64,000 nt of DNA, from contig NSJX01000005.1 in assembly GCA_002286715.1 (NCBI GenBank), positions 997,959 through 1,061,958 of the forward strand, in the 5' to 3' direction. A model generated the notes under the pieces. The model was given only the letters and a program-made list of their open reading frames with translations, had not been told where the DNA came from and searched no databases. The stretch's first letter is position 1. The number at the start of each line of letters is the position of its first letter. Below are positions 25,501-38,504 of this stretch, one piece after another. The position numbers and the translations under genes were made by a program. This DNA is from Dentipellis sp. KUC8613 (lineage: Eukaryota; Basidiomycota; Agaricomycetes; Russulales; Hericiaceae).

Positions 25501-26279
25501 TAGATTCAGTGCGACGACATGACGACTATGTTATTACTTATAATGTACTGAAGCTAGCAGTTGGCATTTTGGCGATGAACTTGGAGGAAGTGATTAATTT
25601 ATTGTTTTACCCCGATGCTTGCGTGTGATGCTGAGTGAATCGTCGTGCTGCTTGATGTCCATGAAGTTTTGAACATGCGTACTGCTTTGCCTGCGACGAA
25701 CCTGACTGAATGGCATCAAGTTCACCAAAGGCTGCAAGGAGATAAAATAACCGGATGCCCCATTCCTACTGCCGTCCTGATTGGGGTTTCGTCGTTCGTC
25801 GGTAAGTATAGACATTCTCCTGGGTTGCTCGATCGTCGCGTCCCCGGATCGTCGATCGCTACGAACTACGGTGACTTGAACCCAAGATCACGATACTTAG
25901 GTTCAGATCGCCTTCAGCACGGTAACTAAATCCTGGAGCAAGACGCGCGATCGAGTGCAGTGTCCGGTTACTATCGGGCGAGCGAGCGAGTGCTCGAATG
26001 CCTCAGCTGTTTGATAACAAGTGACAACTGCTATAATGATACGATATATTACTTGCTACGCGGTATGTGGTGTCTGCATCTGTGCTCATCTTCCGTTCCC
26101 TCCAAAGCGTGTGCGTCGGAGACCTCTTCCCATGCTCTCACATCCGTCCGCGTCGATCTCTGCCAACTCCATAATTAGCAACGACCGACCGACCAACTCA
26201 AACTACGCGACACCGGCGCAAAAGATGGACAGGGTGGCGACCAGCACACGAAGGCACAAATACAGAGGAAATACGAGGG
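25501..26279. other. Intergenic, no gene recognised
   Basis: Convergent 3' region between the secreted protein gene (plus) and the GH47 gene (minus). Only short frames. Confidence 0.45.
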
Positions 26280-28570
<2,291 letters not shown>

Positions 28571-29551
28571 GGTGCGTCTCGAGGAAATTCAAGGACGTGG
28601 TCGAGGTCGGGGCATGCACGCTATGAAGGCGAGGAGGAAGAGACGGAGACGAGTGAACGGGTGAGAGGATAGTCCATGAGCACGACTCCCATTACATGTA
28701 GCACGGATCACACTGCCAAGCCTTTTCTTTGCCGCTCACGATATTCTATCATCGGGTGTATCTTGTGGCAACTCGTCCATGGCAGTCAATTCATTCAGAT
28801 AAATCATTCAGATGAAGATGAACGACAACAGTGCTATGTAGCAACAACCATCTGTCAACGCACCCGGACATGAGATATATGAGTACTCCATTTTCTGTCC
28901 TGGTGGTGAGACTCTTTTCACGGCGAGACGGTCAAACGTGTCCACCCGTCATCTCAGCCTCGATCAATCGGCTTGTCAACAAGTCGCCATTCTATACCTC
29001 CCTACTGAGTGGCCTCTAAATTTACCAGGCCGTTGCAGGCTTCCGACAAGCTCGAAGGCGGCATGTGTACACAATTATGCCAGCAGAGTCGACGCAGGGA
29101 GGGAGCGCGGCCAGTTCAACCCGGACTCGGACACATGATAATGACCGACACTGCCATATAAATCCCGCCAACAGGCCCGAATACATACGTGTCATGTAAA
29201 AACTGTGTGCGCTGGACAATTGGGGCACGATTGTCTTTGGGGGGAAAGCTGAGGCACCAGCTGGTCAGGCGGTTGTGCCGATAAAACAGCGACTCTGAAG
29301 CGGATATGGAGTCGGAAAATTGTCCACGTCACCAAACTTCTGAGCATTGAAGAGAGTTCCTGTTACTGTATCATAATTAGAGTATCAGTCCAAGACAAGT
29401 GCAGAAGGCGGTTCGTATCGGCAAGCGATGTGCTTTTGAAGGTGTCCGGCTAGAAATTTAGAGAATAAAATTAGTATTGAATTGAAAAATTCAAGCTTGG
29501 TGAAGCAACGAGGATACTGACAAACAATTTGCCTCATGATATCATACCACT
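28571..29551. other. Intergenic, no gene recognised
   Basis: Upstream of the GH47 gene on the minus strand and downstream of the F-box relic. Nothing further seen. Confidence 0.4.
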
Positions 29552-30395
29552 TCAAGAAAAATCCACTCTCACGTCGCTCACCTGCTCCTTGAAGAATTTC
29601 AAGTTCCTCTTCTTATCCTTTTGCGTGCCCAACGGGGGTGTTCTGTACAATCTCAGCCTTTTCAAAACGCCGGTGCCTCCATGATCAATCGTGAGGATAC
29701 CTAGTTGTTGCAAGTAGGAATCCGCTAGCATTGCCGCCAAGCTCTCCAGCTCCTCATCGAAGACCGCACGCAGGACCGAGTACGTAGCTTTGCGAACTGC
29801 AGGGAAACGACTGGATATCCGATGCAAACGAGTGCTCGATGCGCTGTGGTCCGTGGCATTCAAGCGGTTAATATCGAGAGAGTTCTTATCATCAACACCT
29901 TGGACGCGGATTGACGCGTCTACAGTGAGCGGGATGATGCCTATGGACCCGAGGACAAGCTCTGCGCATGGAGCGGGACTGAGTGAACAGTATTACAAGT
30001 CGAGCAAATGCAGTTTGGGCAGTCGGCTGGGCGTGGCAGCGGTGTTTCTTGCGGATTCGGTAGGAACGGGACCACGCCCCGCAGCAGAAGCGACTCGAGT
30101 TGTGAGCAGCCCGCGAGTGCATCGTGGAATACATCTAGATCCGAAAGGACAGGTTTTTATGCATCCAGCTCGATGCGAAGATCTACGAGCCCGCGGAAGA
30201 AAGGGAGGTTCCATGGCAGGCAGCACGGTAGCGAGAGGATTGTCATTGGAAGTGACATTGAATGGGGTATTGGGTGAGCGAGCTAATGCCAGAGCAAAAG
30301 CCACACGTTTACGGAGATTGATGTTAGTCCATGCACTCGGGGAAGAAACGATGATTCGTCACCAGGAGCTACAGACAGTGGTCACCAGCGGGTGA
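29552..30395 (-). pseudogene. Broken F-box protein gene
   Basis: The minus strand keeps the F-box protein layout of the intact gene at 30971: VCSSW, then RIIVSSPSAWTNINL, then ALALARSPNTPFNV. After frame breaks, a C-terminal piece (29863-29552) has GVLKRLRLYRTPP and a tail like that of the intact gene (KKLRIATAP). A TGA follows VCSSW where the family has a second Arg codon, consistent with CGA to TGA. At least two frame changes lie between 29995 and 29863. The N-terminal F-box proper is not recognisable upstream of 30395. It lies head to head with the intact gene, as if left by a duplication. Confidence 0.7.
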
Positions 30396-30970
30396 GGAAG
30401 TCATTAACGTGCGGATGACAACGAAATTAGCTCAATGGAAATTGGTAAGGACAGCGCTAGTTTAAGAGATCATACGCATTTCGAGATCCTTAGAGCGAGA
30501 GCGCGAGATTCTGCATCGTTTCTGTGGGTTTCAGAGGAGGCTTTTGCAATATTTTCTGTTTAGTCATGGTCGCAGCTTCTGCTGGGTAGTTCCAAGCTGA
30601 TCCTTGTTACAGGAGGCGATATATGGACATACCTGACGATAGAGCAGCAGCGGGAGCGGTCGAACTCTAGTTCGGGTTCAACCAGTTGAAGGCGCCCGCC
30701 GCGAAATCACCGTGAATCGGCGTGATGATGCGGTCACGTTTAGGGTAACGGTGACGCCGTCACGGTGTGACTGCGCCAAAATCGTTGACTCTGGCAATTC
30801 CGAGTAATTCTACCCCTTGCATTCTCGACATCCTTCACTTGCAGGTCGTTGTACGCCAAGCTGTTGGATGAAATATTCTCTACATAGTCGGTGGAAGGCT
30901 TTCAATATGGAAAAATAGCGTACATTTCTTACATCATTGCAGATACGCTGCAGCTGGCCACGCGGCTTAG
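30396..30970. other. Region between F-box relic and intact F-box gene
   Basis: Contains a short stretch rich in GTCACG/CGTGAC around 30715-30770. No gene is seen. It serves as the upstream region of the F-box gene at 30971. Confidence 0.4.
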
Positions 30971-32609
30971 ATGGTACATACAATGTCGGACACAGGCAGG
31001 CCGCTTGATGGACATGGACACTCAGGTATGTCGCATGGTCGATTGAACGTCATGGACGACACGTCCAACTGGAATTTCTCTCGTTCTAGATTTGATACCC
31101 CAGCAAACGGATGGCGCGGCCTCAGGCCACCTTTGCTCCCAAGCCGTTCTTGAATCCCAGATAATCTTGCTAGCCTCAGAGATCCACCATGGGCCCTGTG
31201 ATGCCCCGTGGACCGTCTCAACAGCGCATTGCGCTCTTTCCACTTCCTTGTCAAAAAGAAGCCCCGCAGAAATTCATCTCATCCGCCTCCTTACCCAGTA
31301 TAACGCCCATGCTCCCATCAACCTCCTTCCTTCGGAAATCTTCTCAGAAATCCTTTTTCAAATCATCAATGACGTCATGGCAGTAACCTTTCGAGAAATC
31401 GGACGTGCAAGTATCGTTTGTGCCTATTGGCGACAGGCCGTGCTTTCTTATCCCCTCCTGTGGACAAATATTGATCTCTTTCAAGAGAAATATGCTGCAC
31501 TTGCCCTGGAGCGCTCACACGCCGCCCCGTTAAATCTCACTTTAAGTCCCCTTAGGATGCGCACAGGCGATACAGAGGAAAACTATACATACCCCATCTC
31601 AGACCATGCATCGCGCATCGCGAGTTTGGACCTATCCCAACCTTGCTATTCCCATGCCGCGCTGTTCGGTATATTTCCTCCATCTCTCCCACTACTACAC
31701 ACATTGTCACTCGATACAATGGATTTGCCCTTCGACGCCGCTGAAATGGACAGAGCTCTCCTCCGCGATACCTCCATCGCCCACAGCGCGATGCCCGCGC
31801 TGCGGCAGCTCGAGCTTGAAGGACTCTCGCTGCCATGGACGCTCCCCCTGTTCAGAGGACTCGTACACTTGCAAGTCCGGTTGACAAATGAGTCTTATTT
31901 GATGAACGTGTCGACGTTCCGAGACGTGCTTGCTGCGTGTCCAGGGCTTGAGGTCTTGTGGCTTCGCAACGTGGGTCCCGATCCTGCCGACCGCAGAGCA
32001 AGTGACGCAGCCGAACCTGTCTCACTACCGAAGTTGGACTATGTCCACCTAGAATACTTCACTTCCAACGGTATCGCATGTGCGACGCTCGTCCTCAAGA
32101 TCATACCCACACTGACCTCCGCGGAAAATGCGATGATCTCGGGGTCCATGTCCACTAGCGAAGATAGCACTATGGGCTTCCTATGGTACCGAACGGCCAG
32201 TGGTCTTTCGACCTTGCGCATCGCCAACGGTTGGGACTCAAGTATGCGCCGTCTTCTCCGCGTCCTCCCCACCGTACGCGTCGCCGACTTCAGCCAGAGA
32301 GCCCATGAGAGTCTGCAGTCTATTTCGGTGGCTCGAAATCTACGCGCAATGCTAGCAGACCTCCATATGGAGCAGCTGGAGCGCTTCGAGACGTGGCAGG
32401 TGCCGCGAGGTGCCATCGTAGAAGCACTGCGCGATCAAGAGAACGGGCCATTGAAGAAACTCAGAATAGCCACGGCGCCAGGTTCCACAGATCAAGAGAG
32501 GGCAGGACACATCGAACTATTGAAGGATTTTGTAGAAGAGTTGGTGGATTGCGATACCTTTTTCTGGGCGCGGGAAGAATCAGTTCGGGCGGGGATCTAC
32601 ATGGCGTGA
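30971..32609 (+). CDS. F-box domain protein
   Basis: Exons 30971-31025 and 31090-32609 give 524 aa. The joined frame (DLIPQQTDG) is open and gives an ATG upstream of the large exon; the ATG at 31092 is then internal sequence in another frame. Near residue 80 is an F-box: PINLLPSEIFSEILFQII, then a short spacer and VCAYWRQAVLSYPLLWTNIDL. The rest resembles the degenerate leucine-rich region of agaricomycete F-box proteins, with LPLLHTLSLDTMDL and LEVLWLRNVG. F-box proteins link substrates to SCF ubiquitin ligases through Skp1. The family is greatly expanded in mushrooms and targets are mostly unknown. Confidence 0.85.
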
Positions 32610-32741
32610 AGGACTCAGTACTTGACGACACCAGCGGAATGATTCTCATGAGTTGTGTATTATGACGAACCATTCATCTACGAAAGAAGGGTCGATCTGG
32701 TTTACGCTCCTTCTGAGCTACGCACGACACGCACGATAACA

Positions 32742-34771
32742 TCACCGATGCTGCTCAGCCTGAGCCCCAGCTGCGGCCTTCGCCAGCTGCTGCAACGCAC
32801 CCGCCGCCGTCGCACGCAGCGCGCCTCCCACAACGCCCGCGAGCCTCGAGCCACCCATCACGCCCTCGAACCCGCTCGCAGCGAGGTTCCACACCGGGCT
32901 CGCCCTCTGACCCTCCCTGCGCGTAGAGCCGGCGGACGTCATGATGCCCGCCTTGAGCGAGTCGAGCTCGTTGACGATTTCGAGTCCGACGGTGCGCGCC
33001 CAGACGACCGGGGGCAGCGTCGTGGTGTACAGCTTGTGCAGCTTGTCCATGACGGACATCAACTTGTGGTTCTCGAAGTAGCGCTCGCGGGCGTAGGGGA
33101 GCAGCGCCGTGTGCGATCCTTGGGGTATGAAGGCCTTAGATTCTAATGCTCAGATGCAAGCTGAAGCTGAACCTCACCGATGTCGCCGCCGCGCAGCGCG
33201 GCGGTCTCGATGCATCGGGCGAGGCACTCGACGTCCGCCAGACCCAAGTTCAGTCCCTGCCCCGCAAGCGGATGCACCGTGTGTGCTGCATCGCCGACAA
33301 GGACTGTGCGCGCACCAGCGCCTTCGCCAATGTACTGCTCTGTATGGTTGAAGCGCAGCGGGAAGGACGCGGCTGTTCCCGGCTGGATACCTTCGACCAA
33401 GGGAGGCAATAATTCGGCGCCAACGGGAGGTATGCCGATGTTGACGACCGCCGGGTCTACAGAGGCAGAGGCATACGCAGAGTGAGCGTCGATGCTGTGT
33501 GAGTGCTCCCGCCATACGATCTCATCCTTGATTTCGTTCGCGGTGAGCATGCTGCCAGATTTGACAGAGTCGAGGATGCGATCGTGCAGGTAACGAAGGG
33601 ATACCTCCGGGAGGCGGAAGGCGGCGTTAATCATGGATGCCAGAATTTCCGGATCCCCCTTGCTTAGCGCGGCAGCCAGAGGCGGCTTTGTCGACCACAC
33701 AAGAGACGAAGCAGTTGGGGAGAGTGGGAGAAAAGCAATTGGACCTGTCGGAAGGAAACGCTGGTACGCCGTGGTGTTCGGAACGACGGTGCGAGGAGAA
33801 TGCAGAAGCGTTGCGACAATGGCTGTAGTGTCGTAACTCCAGCCGAACGAGCCAATACCCGCATACGAGCGCACAGGCGAATTGAACCCGTCTGCTCCCA
33901 CCTAGAACAGATTTTGTAAATGAGCATCCTTCAGAAGGGTCTCACGTCTTTAGCACTTACCAGCAATCGTGCTCTGAGGGTCTTCCCATTGGAAAGATGC
34001 ACCAATGGCCAGCCATTGCCTTCACCTTCTTCACGTTGAATGGTATCCACTTTTGTCTTGTCAATTAGGTTGACATATGGATGACCGTCGAGCTGTCTAA
34101 GGAGCGCTCGCTGGAGATTTAGGACCTCAGTCAGACGGGCCATTTGACTGAACCCTGAGCTTCGTGCGAAGCCCAGGTCTCTGGCATTGAACTCAATTCG
34201 CGCGCCAGAGACGCCATCCCACACCTAAAGGCTTGCTGAACGGGGCTGTCTGTCATTCGATGTAAACGAACTCACCTGCATATCCTCCATTGGACAAGTA
34301 CGCTGAGCGTCGACATGGTCCCATGCGCCAATTGCTGGAGCATGTAAGGTCAAAAAAGTGCGATTCAGTTGTAACGGTTGGGCGTACACTGTAGGAATCC
34401 TTCCGAAGCGTTGGTGAGGGACACTACTCTGTTCGAGTAAGCGCCCGTAGGCATATTCCAGTCCCGGACCTTTGCGAGGTCCCCTGCTTCTACCAGAGTC
34501 ACTCCAAGCTGTTTACCAATAGCATTGGAGGAGCCTGGAATACCAATGAGGCAAATTCATATCGTTTGTGCCATGATTGAGACATACCGAGTGCGCTAGC
34601 CAATGCTAGTCCAGCAGGGCCTCCCCCGACGATTACGATGTCGCATTCTTCCGGCTGAGTCGCCGCACCAGCCTGCGCTGCAAAGGAGCGCTTAACGCCT
34701 TTGCATGTTGATACAAATTGTCGTCTCCGTGCGATCGCTAGGCCTGTTGAGCTCGCTGTGCGCAACGACAT
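32742..34771 (-). CDS. COQ6: Ubiquinone biosynthesis monooxygenase COQ6
   Basis: Mitochondrial FAD monooxygenase that hydroxylates the ring at C5 in coenzyme Q synthesis. Exons on the minus strand: 34771-34588, 34534-34388, 34334-34276, 34224-33961, 33901-33178 and 33118-32742, giving 584 aa. The N-terminus (LRTASSTGLAIARRRQF) is basic and lacks acids, as a mitochondrial presequence should. Then come CDIVIVGGGPAGLALA (FAD), VGADGFNSPVRSYAG (DG motif) and VGDAAHTVHPLAGQGLNLGLADV (GD motif). The protein is about 100 residues longer than yeast Coq6, mainly in an Ala/Gly-rich C-terminal tail. It diverges from SEC6 with 265 bases between the ATGs. It is not a member of the duplicated monooxygenase arrays: exon plan and C-terminus differ. 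Confidence 0.94.
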
Positions 34772-35036
34772 TGAGCAGGCAATTCCCGCCAGCGCCGGCG
34801 GAAAGGGGCGCTCCACGTGATCGCGGAGGAGATATCTCCTGCCACTCGGTTCTGCGGGCGTCACGGTCAGGCTCACTCCTGGACAATTCGTTCCAGCCAA
34901 TTCAAAGCATAGAGGTGCGTATATATCATTTACGTGGTTCAGATTAACAACTTCACTTGCTTCGGGCTTCAGGGAGGGCCGGTCTCCTGACTGGCCGCCT
35001 CTATTGTTACACATATACTTCCGAATCTGCATCGCC
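34772..35036. promoter_or_regulatory. Divergent promoter between COQ6 and SEC6
   Basis: Only 265 bases separate the two opposite ATGs, so the core promoters of both genes must lie here. No clear TATA box is seen, in keeping with housekeeping genes. Confidence 0.55.
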
Positions 35037-37461
35037 ATGGCCGCACCCACCATATCCGCAGCACAAGCGATTGGGGAGTACCTTCAGTCCCCTGAAGACC
35101 TCATGAAGATCGCCGCATTTCGCAAGAAACTCGAGAAGGAGAAGGCCTCCATCGATGCTAGGCTCAAGAGCGGCGTGAAGGAGCAGCTAGATGCGACGCG
35201 GGAGAGTTTGCGCAAGCTATTCAGCACGCGAGACAATGTACAGTCGATTAGGGACGAGATGCAGACCATTGAGCGGCTCTGCAGTGATCCTCAGAACAAT
35301 GTAGCCACGTTCGACCAGATTAGCAGGGTGCGTCCTTACCGGCTCTTGTCTACCCTGTTTACTCATGCACCGTCGAACAGGTGTCTATGGTCCACCGGAA
35401 TTTTGAGCAGACAGAAGAAATGGTGAACAATCTCCTAGAGATGAACTCGAAACTCAACACTCTGGAGAACATGCTCGCGGACGACCGAAACGATCTGTAC
35501 GGCTCTGCTCCTCACCTCCTGACGATCCACTACCAGATCAATCAGCTCGAGGGCTTCCGAAATCAGACTATGCACCAAGCGAAGAAAGCGAGCGCCGAAT
35601 CCCGCAACGCCCTGAACCGCATGTTCCAGCGTTTGAACACCGTCATTGAAGACTTCGACGACTACTACCTCGAGCTGGCCCGGAATATTCTTCCTATAGT
35701 GAGAGCAGGGAACCCTGGCGTCGTCGTGAAGGTGGCGAAAATTGCCGAGGTTGAGGGCAGAGAAGACGAAAAGGTTCGTCGTTGTTGCGTTGTCGCTGGT
35801 GGTGTTACGAACTGGGTCACAGGCCATTGCCATTCGTCTCGTCAAAAAAGCGGCGAAGATGGACGCGTCATCGAAGTTTAAATCCATGCAAGCGAACGCT
35901 CGCATCATCAAGCACTACCGCTCGAAGGTCATGAAGAGTATCGCCGAGTCCATCAAGGTGAAACTAGAGGAGGCGTACGCGCGGGACCAAGGGGACCCCA
36001 TTGGGTTCCTCGAAAGCCTCAAATGGTATTACGAGGATATCTATCGAGTCGAGGTCGACATCGCACCATGTTTCCCTCCCGATTGGGACGTCTACTCTCA
36101 TTTCGTCAAGGAAAGCCACAAATCTCTGAACACGATCGTCGAGGGCATCGTCGCATCGGAGCCTGAAGCCAGTGTCCTCCTTACGCTCAACCAGTGGCTG
36201 AAGGAATACAAAAAGACGATGAAGGAGCTCGAGGTGCCCGCCGAGCTGCTCGAGCCACCTCTTCTCGGCGGCAAGGAGCAGACGCTGATCGACGACTACC
36301 TGGGGCTCATTGTCAAGAAACTCGACGAGTGGACGAACAACCTGATGAAGACCGAGGTCGAGCAGTTCACGACACGCGAGGAGCCTCCGGAGCTCGACGC
36401 GGACGAGAAGTACGGCCTGCAGGGCGCCGTCATTCTCTTCCAGATGGTCAACCAGCAGGTCGACGCCGCGACGGAGAGCGGGCAGGGCATGATTCTCGCA
36501 CGCGTCGTCACAGAGGTCAACCGCGTCATGCGCGGCGTCCAGGACCAGTGGACTAAGCTCATCGACGCGGAGTACAAGCGACACGTTGAAAAGCCCGAGG
36601 AGATCCCGGGCGGCCTCGTGGAGTACATCATCGCGCTGGCCAACGACCAGATCAAGTCGGCGGACTACGCCGAGGCGCTGTCGGCTCGCATCGAGCCGCT
36701 GGTGTCGGAGAAGTATAGTGTCACCATCAACGAGCGACTCAACGACGCCATCGACGGGTATCTTGATGTCGCGAAGAAGTGCACGCAGACACTCATTGAC
36801 ATCATCCTTAACGACCTCAAGCCGGCGCTGAAGCAGCTCTTCCAGCAGGGATGGTATGACGGCATCATGCAGCAGATCATTGCGACAATGAGCGACTATA
36901 TGGCCGACTATCAAACATTCCTGAACTCTTCTTTGCTGGAACTCCTTATCGAGGATCTCCTGGATGCGTTCCTAGTGACGTACCTGACCGCACTGGCGAA
37001 CACGACGAAGCTGAAGATCCCGGCGGCGATTAACCGCATCAAGGACGACGTTAGCGAGGCATTCGCATTCTTCAGCACACTCAAGCCACCAAAGGAACTT
37101 GAAACCTACTTCGAGGTCATCGAGATGATTCTGTCGCTCCTCGAGGCATCGAAGAGCATGGTCTTCCTCTCATTCTGGTCGTTCGCCAAGGTGCACGGGC
37201 CGAACATCCCTTTCGTGGAGGGCCTAATGAAAGCCAGGGACGACCTCGACCGGTCTGCAGTGGGCGAGGTGATGGAGAGTATCAAGCGGAAGGTCAAAGA
37301 CGAAAATCTGACAGATCGTGAGTCACTGCATGCTTTTCTTCCGTTCGCTCGAGCTGATAAGCCTTGCCTTTATAGCGCCGGAACCGACAATCATGAAGAA
37401 GATCACCGTGCAGGGCACATTTTCCCGACTGCTGCGCTCGGCCGCTGCAGCCGCCTCCTAG
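35037..37461 (+). CDS. SEC6: Exocyst complex subunit Sec6
   Basis: Component of the exocyst, which tethers secretory vesicles at the hyphal tip and bud site. Exons 35037-35327, 35381-35773, 35823-37317 and 37376-37461 give 754 aa, the usual Sec6 length. The N-terminal third is coiled-coil-like (KKLEKEKASIDARLKS ... RESLRKLFSTRDNVQ). Family-typical stretches follow: YYLELARNILPIV, ESLKWYYEDIYRVEVDIAPCFPPDW and QMVNQQVDAATESGQG. The C-terminus is helical. The last exon is only 86 bases and ends FSRLLRSAAAAAS. The upstream ATG at 35004 in the same frame would add 11 residues; the ATG at 35037 has the better context (GCCATGGC). Confidence 0.93.
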
Positions 37462-38504
37462 ATATACCCTCCTTGCTCGCATGTCGTATATTCGCACTCG
37501 CACCCAACACTAACTTATCTTGGACAACATCCTGTACTACTATGTATTTTTTGGCTTCGTCAGTTGCACTGCTGCTTGGTACTCGGTACACATCTATCTA
37601 ATGGCATTCCGGGCCACATTTGAGCTGGGAATCATGATAATTTGTAGAGTACTATGCTGTACCCTGAAATGGAACGCCGCGGGCTAGAAGTGGAACATGG
37701 CTTTGTGGTAGCCGCTACTGCCACAAAAGTTAGCTCATCAGAAAGCCATTTGTTCCCTGTTCCTGTCTGTGAGAGTACAAATTTTTCTATGCATGTCTGA
37801 GTCTGCCAGAGAGATGCCGGCGACGAGGGTTTTCCTCCTGCGACGAGGAGTGGAACGGTCACAATCAGTCACGGTTAGTCAGCGGGTTTCAGAGTCAGCT
37901 ATGCGGTGAGCCAGGGAGAGTCGCAGTTTGCCGGTCGGACTTTGCAGCACAAGAGTCACGCACAGACTCCTCGGAGTGTAATCTCTTTCTTTCAAGGGAA
38001 CAGATGATGCTATTCCTCCGGAATATAGAGGGAAGGTAGAGCGGAGGTAAAGGAATGCTCCCACATTTTTTCAGAGATTTAGCTATTTTACTCGTCTCAG
38101 CCCTGAGCGTTCCATTTCGTCCATCACAAAACTTGCACACTGTTCGATTTTTCATGCTCGTAAATTGCCTTTTTCCCTCTCGATATCTTAGACGTGTATT
38201 CACTGCATAGAGACCTACGCGAGATTAAATTTACTAGGCAGTAGAGTGTGTGAGGAAAGAGCAGTGAGTGCATTTATGTGTCTGTTCCATTACTAGCCCG
38301 CGTTCCATTTCGGGGTAGTAGTGGATCCTGGTTAGGAGTGACGTGATGTCAGTTGGTCCCGGAACGACCGGGCCGGATGTCGACTCGGAGACAACAATAT
38401 AATCCCATCATCCTTGCCGCATACCATTGCCTACAGTCGAAAGCTATTGCAGCTTTTTACTTGAGCATTGGAGTCTTGGTAGATTGTCTGTAAAGATTGT
38501 CGAT
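37462..38504. other. Intergenic, mostly a TIR element
   Basis: Apart from the inverted-repeat element at 37660-38317, no gene is seen. The last ~180 bases are the NAD synthetase promoter. Confidence 0.45.
37660..38317. mobile_element. Candidate MITE with imperfect terminal inverted repeats
   Basis: The left end (37660-37697) and right end (38284-38317) are inverted copies. Both read TACCC, T or C, GAAATGGAACG inward, followed by CGGGCTAG and, a little further, TGGAAC. The left copy has three extra bases (CCG). Both ends carry TA, the target-site duplication of Tc1/mariner-like elements. A third copy of CGTTCCATTTCG lies inside at 38108-38119. The 658-base element has no transposase frame, so it must have been moved in trans. 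The repeat is imperfect, so the insertion is not recent. Confidence 0.6.

Noticed and set aside
35964..36914. 316-codon minus-strand open frame
   Set aside because: Antisense shadow of SEC6, with Leu/Val/Asp-rich composition and no family features.
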